From: Saccharibacillus brassicae
GTDB lineage: Bacteria; Bacillota; Bacilli; Paenibacillales; Paenibacillaceae
NCBI RefSeq assembly: GCF_006542275.1
Contig: NZ_CP041217.1
Span: 868,001-932,000, forward strand
Direction: 5' to 3'
Length of the DNA: 64,000 bases
In this document: piece after piece, positions 45,655 through 52,697 of the stretch
How the letters are laid out: each line of letters begins with the position of its first letter
Numbering within the stretch: the first letter of the stretch is position 1
The notes under the pieces: model-generated
The model's input: only the letters and a program-made list of their open reading frames with translations
Told to the model about the DNA's origin: nothing
Databases searched by the model: none
Program-made: the position numbers and the translations under genes

Positions 45655-47037
45655 TCATTCCCGTAAATAGACATGCTCGGGATGCGGATGGCTCAGAAAA
45701 TCGTGATGTGAAATCGCCCAGCCGTAAGCGCCGGCATACCGGAACAGCAGCACGTCGCCTACCCGGACGCCGACGTTTTCGGCTGCCGAAACGTCGCTGG
45801 CCAATACGTCTTTGGGCGTGCAGAGCTGGCCGACGACCGTATACGGCGCGTTCGGCGGAAGCTCCGGCCGGCCGTAGGCGTGCGGCCACTCGTCGATCGG
45901 CAGCACTTCGAACGGATGGCTGTGCTGCCAGGACGACGGCAGCCTGAAATGATGCGTCCCGCCGCGCACGACGACGTAATTGCGGCCGTGATTGCTTTTC
46001 ACGTCCAGCACTTCGGCGGCGTAATACCCGCTCGAAGCGGTGAGGTACCGTCCGCATTCAAACAGCAGCGTCGTCTCCGGCGGCAGCGCCTGCTCCAGCA
46101 CGGAAGCCAGTCCGCCGGCGAACAGCGCGCCGTCGAACTGCCGTTCGAGCTGCGCGTAATGGACGCCGATGCCGCCTCCGGCATTGAGATACCGCAGCGG
46201 ATAGCCGTACCGCTGCGCCCATTCCTGCGCGAAGCGGCAGTAATAGTCCACCAGCTTCACATGCTGCTCCGCGTCCAGATTATTGGACAGGGAATGGAAA
46301 TGCAGCCCTTCCACCCGAATATGCGTCAGCTTCGGAAGCTGCTCCATGACGTGCGGAAGCAGGCTTTCGTCGATTCCGAATTGGGTCGGGCGTCCGCCCA
46401 TCGCAAGCGTCGCCTGCGGCAGCGGACCTTTGAGGTTGATGCGCAGCAGCACGGACACGGCCGCGCCGCGGCGGCCGGCCAGATCGTCCAGCTTGCGCAG
46501 CTCATGCAGGCTCTCGACGTGAATAAGCCGTACGCCATGCCGGATCGCGCCTTCCAGTTCGGCTTCCGTCTTGCCGGGTCCCCCGAACAGGATCGGGATG
46601 TCCGCGGACACTTCCCGCACTTTCTCGACTTCTCCCAACGAAGCGACTTCGAAGCCGTGCACAACAGGAGCAAGAGCGCGCAGCACTTCCTGTTCGGAAT
46701 TCGCTTTGATCGCATAGAACAGCTCGGTCCGGGCAGGCAGCCGGCGAACCAGATCGCCGACATGCTCCGCCAACCGGTCGAGATCGCGCACATAAGCGCA
46801 CAGCGGTTCGCCGGGCCGCTTCAGTTCGCGCACGCAGGCGCGCACGCGGGCATCCGACCGCTGCTGCGCCGACGAATCGCGGGCCGCCGTTTGTTCCGGA
46901 TTGCGCGACTCCGCCTCCCGTCGTTGCGCATCCGACGTTTCCATGTCCCGTGGTTCCGCCTCCCGTCGTTCCACATTTCGTCGTTCCGTTCGTCGTTCCG
47001 TATCCCGCTGCCCCGTATCCCGTTGTTTTACATCCAT
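45655..47037 (-). CDS. PLP-dependent decarboxylase, SbnH-like
   Basis: A 460-residue fold-III (alanine racemase-like) PLP decarboxylase of the diaminopimelate/ornithine group. The PLP lysine is in ELFYAIKANSEQE, the glycine-rich phosphate site in YLNAGGGIGVHY, and LLFECGRYLTASSGYY and GQLCTPKDVLASD complete the active site. In staphyloferrin B synthesis SbnH decarboxylates citryl-diaminopropionate to a diaminoethane derivative. The first 65 residues are a repetitive Arg/Glu/Asp-rich tail absent from typical homologues. The start overlaps the sbnB-like gene by 10 nt. Confidence 0.9.
   Translation of the reverse strand: MDVKQRDTGQRDTERRTERRNVERREAEPRDMETSDAQRREAESRNPEQTAARDSSAQQRSDARVRACVRELKRPGEPLCAYVRDLDRLAEHVGDLVRRLPARTELFYAIKANSEQEVLRALAPVVHGFEVASLGEVEKVREVSADIPILFGGPGKTEAELEGAIRHGVRLIHVESLHELRKLDDLAGRRGAAVSVLLRINLKGPLPQATLAMGGRPTQFGIDESLLPHVMEQLPKLTHIRVEGLHFHSLSNNLDAEQHVKLVDYYCRFAQEWAQRYGYPLRYLNAGGGIGVHYAQLERQFDGALFAGGLASVLEQALPPETTLLFECGRYLTASSGYYAAEVLDVKSNHGRNYVVVRGGTHHFRLPSSWQHSHPFEVLPIDEWPHAYGRPELPPNAPYTVVGQLCTPKDVLASDVSAAENVGVRVGDVLLFRYAGAYGWAISHHDFLSHPHPEHVYLRE
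46900..47030 (-). repeat. Low-complexity repeats in the 5' end of the SbnH-like gene
   Basis: Short tandem units related to CGTCGTTCC / CGTATCCC recur through the first 45 codons and encode QRDTERRTERRNVERREAEP-type residues. The reading frame stays open across the repeats. Confidence 0.65.
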
Positions 47038-48047
47038 AACCGCGTCCCTTTGCCCTGCGCGAGCGCCCGCTTGTACACTTCCGCCGCGCTGGAGATGTCT
47101 TCGATCGCCATCCCCATCGGGTTCAGCACGATGATCTCGTCTGCATGTTCGCGGCCGGGCTTGTCGCCCGCGACGATCTCGCCCAATTCGGCGTGCAGCC
47201 GTTCGCGGGAAAAAGAACCTTCCTGCACGAGCTGATGCAGCGTTTTTTTCTCCCGATTCGCTTGATCCCAATCGTCCACGACCACTTTGTCGGCTCCGAG
47301 GAAAACGTCTTTGTGCAAATCCATGATCGAGATATTGCTGATGAACGTGCCTCTGGATATCCAGGCGTACGGAATATGCGGGCTTGAAGCGACCGTGGCC
47401 GTAATCAGCACTTCGGCTGCCCGGACGGCACGCTCGGACGTTTCCGCTATTTCGATCGTCACCTGCGGGAAACGAAGCCCGATCTCCGCCGCCAACCGGC
47501 TCGAAGCTTCGGCGTTCAGGTCGAACAGGTACAGCTTGCCGATCGTTTCGAACTGCTCCAGCAGCGAGACGATCTGCATTTTGGCGATTACGCCGCAGCC
47601 GATCACGCTAACGGTACCGAAGCCCGGCCTGGCCAAATGTTTGGCTCCGATCACCGTGACGGCCGCCGTGCGCATGCCGCTGATCAGGCTGCCTTCCAGG
47701 ACGGCGACCGGGTAATTGCTGTCCGGATCATTGAGAATGATCAGGGCGCTGGCCCGCTCTTTGTCCCGTTTCTGCGGATTGTCGTGCTTGCTGCCGATCC
47801 ATTTCAGTCCGCTCATGGCGACGTCGCCGCCGACGTGGGCGGGCATGGCGATAATCCGGTCGGCGATATGTCCATTCTCTTCGTCGACGCGCAAATAAGG
47901 CTTTAAAGGCTGTACCGTTTCTTGGCGGGCATGCAGCTCCAGCGCCCGGGTAACGGCTGTGACATAAAGATCGGAGCGAAGCCCTTCAAGGTCTTCGATA
48001 TCCTGTTTGCTCAAAAAGAGCAGGCTGTGCGTTTGAACGACGCTCAT
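47028..48047 (-). CDS. 2,3-diaminopropionate biosynthesis dehydrogenase, SbnB-like
   Basis: A 339-residue ornithine cyclodeaminase-fold NAD enzyme. SbnB oxidises the SbnA product N-(1-amino-1-carboxy-2-ethyl)glutamate, releasing 2,3-diaminopropionate and 2-oxoglutarate, both building blocks of staphyloferrin B. The Rossmann motif VSVIGCGVIAKMQI is near residue 145; MSGLKWIGSKHDNP and EGSLISGMRTAA are typical of the SbnB group. It lies between the SbnA-like and SbnH-like genes. Confidence 0.92.
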   Translation of the reverse strand: MSVVQTHSLLFLSKQDIEDLEGLRSDLYVTAVTRALELHARQETVQPLKPYLRVDEENGHIADRIIAMPAHVGGDVAMSGLKWIGSKHDNPQKRDKERASALIILNDPDSNYPVAVLEGSLISGMRTAAVTVIGAKHLARPGFGTVSVIGCGVIAKMQIVSLLEQFETIGKLYLFDLNAEASSRLAAEIGLRFPQVTIEIAETSERAVRAAEVLITATVASSPHIPYAWISRGTFISNISIMDLHKDVFLGADKVVVDDWDQANREKKTLHQLVQEGSFSRERLHAELGEIVAGDKPGREHADEIIVLNPMGMAIEDISSAAEVYKRALAQGKGTRLWM

Positions 48048-48103
48048 GTGCGGTTCCCCCTTGTGATTTCTATGAATATTCGGTCGGCTGTCGGCTCATG
48101 GAT

Positions 48104-49120
48104 TCAGTTGACGGCTTCGGCGGAAGCGATCCGGCCTCCCGGCAGGTTCTCCACCCAGCGTTCGTTATACACGCTGTCCAGATACCGCTCTCCGCGGTCC
48201 GGCAGCAGCGTCACGACGTTGGCCGAAGGCGCAAGCGTAGGCACAAGCTTCTCGAGCGCGGCAATAAGCGAACCGGACGAGCCGCCGGCAAAGATGCCTT
48301 CCCGATCCAGCAGCTTGTAGCAGCCGCGGACCGATTCCCGGTCGTCCACATGGATGACCTGATCGATCTCGGCCGGATGCAGCAGCTCGGGAACGCGATT
48401 CGCCCCGATTCCCGGAAGCTCCCTCGGTCCGGACGGCGTGCCGAAAATAACGGAACCGACCGCGTCGACCGCCACGATCTTGGCGTGCGGATTGGCTTCC
48501 TTGACCCGGCGCGAGATGCCGAGCAGGCTGCCGGTCGTGCTGACCGCGCACACCAGCACGTCGATCCGCCCGCGCATCTGCTCGACGATTTCCGCGCCGG
48601 CGCCGTGATAATGCGCCTGCCAATTCAGCGGATTGGCGTATTGATTCACCCAATACGCGTTCGCATCGCGGGCGGACAGCTCCTGCACCCGCCGAATCCG
48701 CGATTGCAGATAGCTTCCGTACGCATCGGCTTCCGTCACCCGATCGATATTCGCGCCGAGACATTCGATCAGGCGCAGATTGGTGGACGTGATTTTCGGA
48801 TCGACCACGCACGTAAACTTCAGGCCGTATTTTTTGCACATGAGCGCCAGCCCGATCCCAAAATTGCCCGAAGTGCTCTCGATGACGTGGGTATGGGGCT
48901 TGATCGTTCCGTCGCGCAGCCCGTGCTCGATAATGTACTGCGCAGAGCGGTCTTTCATGCTTCCGCCGGGGTTCATCAATTCCAGCTTCGCGTAGACGGA
49001 CGCTCCCCGTTCGCCGAACAGGGACTTCAACCGAACCAGCGGAGTATGGCCGATACAATCGATAATAGAATCCGCGACACCGGGCGATTGACCTTGCGCT
49101 TGCACGGCATTTCGTTCCAT
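48104..49120 (-). CDS. O-phosphoserine-dependent PLP synthase, SbnA-like
   Basis: A 338-residue cysteine-synthase-fold PLP enzyme. SbnA joins O-phospho-L-serine with glutamate to give the precursor cleaved by SbnB. The PLP lysine is in NPGGSMKDRSA, the substrate loop in ESTSGNFGIGLAL, and GIFAGGSSGSLIAAL binds the PLP phosphate. The GSMKDR context and pairing with SbnB favour SbnA over CysK. The ATG at 49120 was chosen; a TTG seven codons earlier is possible. First gene of the biosynthetic operon, behind a Fur box. Confidence 0.92.
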   Translation of the reverse strand: MERNAVQAQGQSPGVADSIIDCIGHTPLVRLKSLFGERGASVYAKLELMNPGGSMKDRSAQYIIEHGLRDGTIKPHTHVIESTSGNFGIGLALMCKKYGLKFTCVVDPKITSTNLRLIECLGANIDRVTEADAYGSYLQSRIRRVQELSARDANAYWVNQYANPLNWQAHYHGAGAEIVEQMRGRIDVLVCAVSTTGSLLGISRRVKEANPHAKIVAVDAVGSVIFGTPSGPRELPGIGANRVPELLHPAEIDQVIHVDDRESVRGCYKLLDREGIFAGGSSGSLIAALEKLVPTLAPSANVVTLLPDRGERYLDSVYNERWVENLPGGRIASAEAVN

Positions 49121-49168
49121 GAATACGCACCCGCTTTCCAAATCGAATAGGTATCCGCAGGCTTTACA

Positions 49169-49183
49169 TGATAATGATTATCA
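49169..49183 (-). promoter_or_regulatory. Perfect 7-1-7 Fur box before the sbnA-like gene
   Basis: TGATAATGATTATCA is a perfect match to the Bacillus 7-1-7 Fur site. It lies between the predicted promoter and the start codon of the SbnA-like gene. Confidence 0.88.
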
Positions 49184-49206
49184 ATATCACCTCGGATACA
49201 GCCCCT

Positions 49207-49236
49207 ATTATGCTATCGCTTTTTTCCCGCTGTCAA
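49207..49236 (-). promoter_or_regulatory. Predicted promoter of the sbnA-like operon
   Basis: TTGACA (49236-49231) and CATAAT (49212-49207) at 18-nt spacing on the minus strand. The Fur box would lie about 20-30 nt downstream of the start of transcription. Confidence 0.6.
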
Positions 49237-49274
49237 CCGTGAAATATCGTGCATGTATTTGTAAAAAAGCTTAA

Positions 49275-49303
49275 TTGACAATGATAATCATTATTGATAA
49301 TCT
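49275..49303 (+). promoter_or_regulatory. Promoter of the exporter operon with Fur box in the spacer
   Basis: TTGACA (49275-49280), 17 nt, TAATCT (49298-49303). The spacer holds TGATAATCATTATTG (49282-49296), matching 13 of 15 Fur-box positions, so Fur binding would directly exclude RNA polymerase. Confidence 0.78.
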
Positions 49304-49353
49304 GGTTGAACTTGGATTTTAAGTTGCCAAAATCGGGGAGGTGAATCGCTTGC

Positions 49354-50634
49354 ATGAAGTCTTCGCCCGCCTGGAATAACAGCCTGCGCCTCTTGTCGGG
49401 CGGACGTTTTCTGTCCAGCGCGGGATTGACCGGGATCAGCCCGTTCATTCCGTATTACCTGGAAGAAATGAACGCGGGCACCCCGCAGGAAGTGCTGCTG
49501 TGGACCGGACTGTCGGTGTCGGCACCCGCTCTGTCGTATGCGCTGCTGACTCCTGTATGGGGCAAAATCGGTGATCGATGGAGCCGGAAATGGATGGTGG
49601 TGCGGGCGCTGGTCGGGCTCGCTCTCAGCATGATGTTGATGGGGTTCGCCCAGACTCCGTTCCAATTTTTCCTGTTCCGTCTCTGTCAGGGCGCGTTCGG
49701 CGGCATTTCGGATGCCAGCAGCGCTTTTGTCGGGTCGCATGCTCCGGCCGATCGGCGGGGCTCGGCGCTGGGGACGCTTGAACGCGCTTCGGCGGCCGGA
49801 CTGCTTGCCGGGCCTCTGCTCGGCAGTCTGTGCGTCCATTTATGGGGCAGCCGCCCGCTGCTGTTCCTCACCGCGGCTCTGACGCTGGCTTTTGCGCTGC
49901 TGGCCGCCTGGAAGCTGGGCGACGCGCAGCAAAGCGATCGTCAGGTTGACTCTTCGCAGGTATCGCGGCCGCCGGCCCTATCGGCGCAAACCGACGGCCG
50001 CGGCGGGATCGGGCATGCGTTTCGCTCCCTTCTGTCTCACCCAATGATCGGCCGCCTCGTGCTGGCCGGCATTCTGTTCAAGCTGGTCGATTTTGCGACG
50101 TTCACGATGTTCACGCCTTACGTTCGGGAACTGATTCCGTCCGACGATGCCGTCTTGTTCGTCGGCCTGCTGCTGGCGATGTCGTCTGTCGGCGAGCTGC
50201 TCGGCTCTTCCTGGTGGGGCAAACGCAACGACCGCCGGCCGCCCGAGCGCAATCTCAAGCTCGCCGGGCTGCTGTGCGGCGTATGCGTTCTGGCACATGC
50301 TGTTCCGCTGGGCGTGGCTTGGCTGATCGTCGTTCGCCTGCTGCAGGGGTTTGCTTACAGCGCACTGCTGCAGACCGTCATGCTTCAAGTGCTCGACTCT
50401 TCGAGCGATCGCGACCGCGGCGTGCGGATCGGCGCGACGAACAGCCTGTTGATGGCCGGCCAGCTGATCGGGCCGATGCTCGGCGTGCGGATCGGCGGCT
50501 TATGGGGCCTGTCTTCGGTCTACGTCGTGATGGGCCTGGTCATGCTATCCGCCCTGTTCCTGATCCCGCGGAGCTCGGCGGCCGCCAAAAAAGCCGCCGA
50601 ACGGCTGCCGCTCCAATCTACGAAGAAAGGGTGA
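49354..50634 (+). CDS. MFS siderophore exporter, SbnD-like
   Basis: A 426-residue major facilitator protein with about 12 membrane helices. The loop-2/3 motif GKIGDRWSRKWMVV near residue 70 and the second-half WWGKRNDR are MFS signatures. A hydrophilic central loop (about residues 185-220, QQSDRQVDSSQVSRPP) separates the halves. Position in a Fur-controlled siderophore locus, directly before a synthetase gene, suggests it exports the siderophore as SbnD does. GGGGAGGTG lies about 11 nt before the ATG. Confidence 0.9.
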   Translation: MKSSPAWNNSLRLLSGGRFLSSAGLTGISPFIPYYLEEMNAGTPQEVLLWTGLSVSAPALSYALLTPVWGKIGDRWSRKWMVVRALVGLALSMMLMGFAQTPFQFFLFRLCQGAFGGISDASSAFVGSHAPADRRGSALGTLERASAAGLLAGPLLGSLCVHLWGSRPLLFLTAALTLAFALLAAWKLGDAQQSDRQVDSSQVSRPPALSAQTDGRGGIGHAFRSLLSHPMIGRLVLAGILFKLVDFATFTMFTPYVRELIPSDDAVLFVGLLLAMSSVGELLGSSWWGKRNDRRPPERNLKLAGLLCGVCVLAHAVPLGVAWLIVVRLLQGFAYSALLQTVMLQVLDSSSDRDRGVRIGATNSLLMAGQLIGPMLGVRIGGLWGLSSVYVVMGLVMLSALFLIPRSSAAAKKAAERLPLQSTKKG

Positions 50635-50730
50635 ATTCTTATCGATATTCAACATACAGACGCCGCATATGCCGCGTCCGGCCCGCTTGTCCGCCCCGAA
50701 TCCGCGGGGACCGGCGAAGCCGCTTCCGCC

Positions 50731-52605
50731 TTGGCGCAGCGCGAGACGCTAACCCGGATTCTCAATGCCTATTTGCGCGAAACGGGGCAGACCGATCCCT
50801 TCATCGACGACCCTTCCCTGCCGGGTCTGTCGCTTGCGGCCTTGCTGCCCGCTACCGGGCAGCGCATCTACGGCACGCTGCGGCATCGTTCCGATGCCGG
50901 CCATCATGAATACGGCGATCGGCTGTACGGGATCGAGATCGAAGCGCGGCCGGTCGACGACTGGCAGCCGCTTGCTTTCGAGCAGGTCATCGAGCGGCTG
51001 CTGAGCGAGATTGCGGCGGCCGCGCAGCTTGGCCCGAATGCGCTGGGTCCCGTTTCGGCCGACTTGAAGCGGAGACAACTGGAAGAGGCGATCGGCAACA
51101 GCCTGCATCGCATGACCGCGTATCTGCGGCATGCGTCGCCTGCCGGCGCTCCGGCCGCGCTCGATTTCCGCCGCGCCGAGCAGTCGCTTCTGTGCGGCCA
51201 TCCGTTTCATCCCACGCCCAAAAGTCTGGAAGGCTTCAGCCCTTCCGATTCGCTCGCGTATTCGCCGGAATACGGCGTCGACTTCGCGCTGCACGGCTTC
51301 GCCGCCGCCCCGGAACTGATCGCCGAAGACTGGCTCGAAGCCGGCGGCGGCGATCCCGACGCGGCGTGGGTTCCCGCCGAAATGCGGGAAGCCGCTTCTC
51401 GGCTGCTGCCGCCGCGGGGCAGGCCGTACCGGATTCTTCCCTGCCATCCTTGGCAGGCCCGCTATCTTCGCTCGCTCGACAGCGTGCAGCGGCTGCTGGC
51501 CGCGGGCGACCTTGTCGATCTGGGCCCGATCGGCCCGCGGGTCGTGCCCACTTCTTCGGTCCGAACCGTATGGAACCCGACAGAACAATGCTTCTACAAG
51601 CTGTCGCTGCATATTCGCATCACCAATTTTATACGCGAGAACAGCGAAGAACAGCTGCTTCGCACGCTGGACGCTTCCCGGATCGCGGCTGCCGTGCAGC
51701 GGGAGAACGATTCCCCGCGGTTTGGTCTCCTGCTGGAGACCGGCTACCGGACGCTGTCGCTTCCGGATACGGAAGCGGCCGAGCGGGAGACGCTCATGTC
51801 CGGCTTTTCGATGATCGTGCGCGAAGCGCCGGATCTGTCGGACTCTTCACGCAGCGTACCGTACGTGCTGGCTTCGCTGCTGGAAGTGCTGCCCGGCGAA
51901 GCGGAGCCGCTGCTGTTCCGCGCCGTGCGCGAAAACCGGCGCAGCACAAGCGGCCCGGGCAGCCCGAACACGCCGGACGCCTCTGGACGCGATCAGCCGG
52001 CCGATCAGCCGGCAGGCCGCTCCGGCACGGAAAGCGACCGGAACCACGCGAGCGGCTGGAGCGGCTGGATCGGCTGGTTCCGCGACTATGCGGATGTGTC
52101 GATCGTACCGATCCTCCGGCTGTATGCCCGGTTCGGCATCAGCCTGGAAGCGCATGTGCAAAATTCGATGCTGCGCCTCGAAAACGGCCGGCCTTCGGCG
52201 CTGCTCGTGCGCGACCTGGAAGGCATCAGCGTCGATCGCACCCTTGCGCAGAGCCACGGCTGGATCGGCACGCTGGTCCGCGCGGACAGCCCCGTCCTGT
52301 ACTCGGGCGAAGAAGCGCTGCACCGATTGAAATATTACTTTTTCGTCAATCATCTCAGTCACGTGGTGCAGCGGCTCGCTTATTATTCCGGGCAGGCGGA
52401 GCCTCTCTTCTGGACCGTCGTGCGGCAGACGCTTGCGACGCTGGCCGAAGACCCTTCGGACGCGCGGCTTCGCGCCGTCGCACACGACCTGTTGACGTCG
52501 CCGACGCTGCCGGCCAAAGCCAATCTGCTCAGCCGCTTCCACCAGCGCGGCGAGACGCCGCTGTACGTCGATATCCCGAACCCGATCCTTCCGAAAAAAA
52601 GATAA
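50731..52605 (+). CDS. NIS siderophore synthetase, SbnE-like (start uncertain)
   Basis: A NIS synthetase of at least 624 residues. ETLTRILNAYLRETG, EQSLLCGHPFHPTPKSLEGF, CHPWQARYLRS, PTSSVRTVWNPTEQCFYKL, ISLEAHVQNSML and RDLEGISVDRT agree well with what I recall of SbnE, the enzyme that first couples diaminopropionate to citrate. A Ser/Gly/Pro-rich insert lies near residues 405-440. The first usual start codon is the TTG at 50731 without a clear ribosome site, but the frame is open back to the MFS stop at 50634 and AAAGGG sits well placed for an ATC (50641) or ATT start. Same transcript as the exporter. Confidence 0.9.
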   Translation: MAQRETLTRILNAYLRETGQTDPFIDDPSLPGLSLAALLPATGQRIYGTLRHRSDAGHHEYGDRLYGIEIEARPVDDWQPLAFEQVIERLLSEIAAAAQLGPNALGPVSADLKRRQLEEAIGNSLHRMTAYLRHASPAGAPAALDFRRAEQSLLCGHPFHPTPKSLEGFSPSDSLAYSPEYGVDFALHGFAAAPELIAEDWLEAGGGDPDAAWVPAEMREAASRLLPPRGRPYRILPCHPWQARYLRSLDSVQRLLAAGDLVDLGPIGPRVVPTSSVRTVWNPTEQCFYKLSLHIRITNFIRENSEEQLLRTLDASRIAAAVQRENDSPRFGLLLETGYRTLSLPDTEAAERETLMSGFSMIVREAPDLSDSSRSVPYVLASLLEVLPGEAEPLLFRAVRENRRSTSGPGSPNTPDASGRDQPADQPAGRSGTESDRNHASGWSGWIGWFRDYADVSIVPILRLYARFGISLEAHVQNSMLRLENGRPSALLVRDLEGISVDRTLAQSHGWIGTLVRADSPVLYSGEEALHRLKYYFFVNHLSHVVQRLAYYSGQAEPLFWTVVRQTLATLAEDPSDARLRAVAHDLLTSPTLPAKANLLSRFHQRGETPLYVDIPNPILPKKR

Positions 52606-52648
52606 GCAAAAAGCCTGTTCCGTGGAGGAACAGGCTTTTTGCTTATAC
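52602..52648. terminator. Bidirectional terminator between the SbnE-like and chemoreceptor genes
   Basis: A 20-bp perfect stem (52602-52621 with 52626-52645) with a 4-nt loop starts inside the stop codon of the synthetase gene. Internal A5/T5 runs fit termination from both converging genes. Confidence 0.9.
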
Positions 52649-52697
52649 TCAACCGGCTTGCGGGACGGTTAATCCGACGAACTCATTCCCGCTCCGA

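Noticed and set aside
45655-47037. Diaminopimelate decarboxylase LysA
   Set aside because: Same fold, but position between SbnB-like and NIS synthetase genes fits SbnH; lysine genes are absent here.
47028-47037. Frameshift suspected at the 10-nt overlap of the SbnB- and SbnH-like genes
   Set aside because: Both proteins have complete family ends and the downstream start has its own AAGGGA site; it is a normal translational overlap.
48104-49120. CysK-type cysteine synthase
   Set aside because: Context with the SbnB-like gene, NIS synthetases and a Fur box, and the GSMKDRSA loop, favour SbnA.
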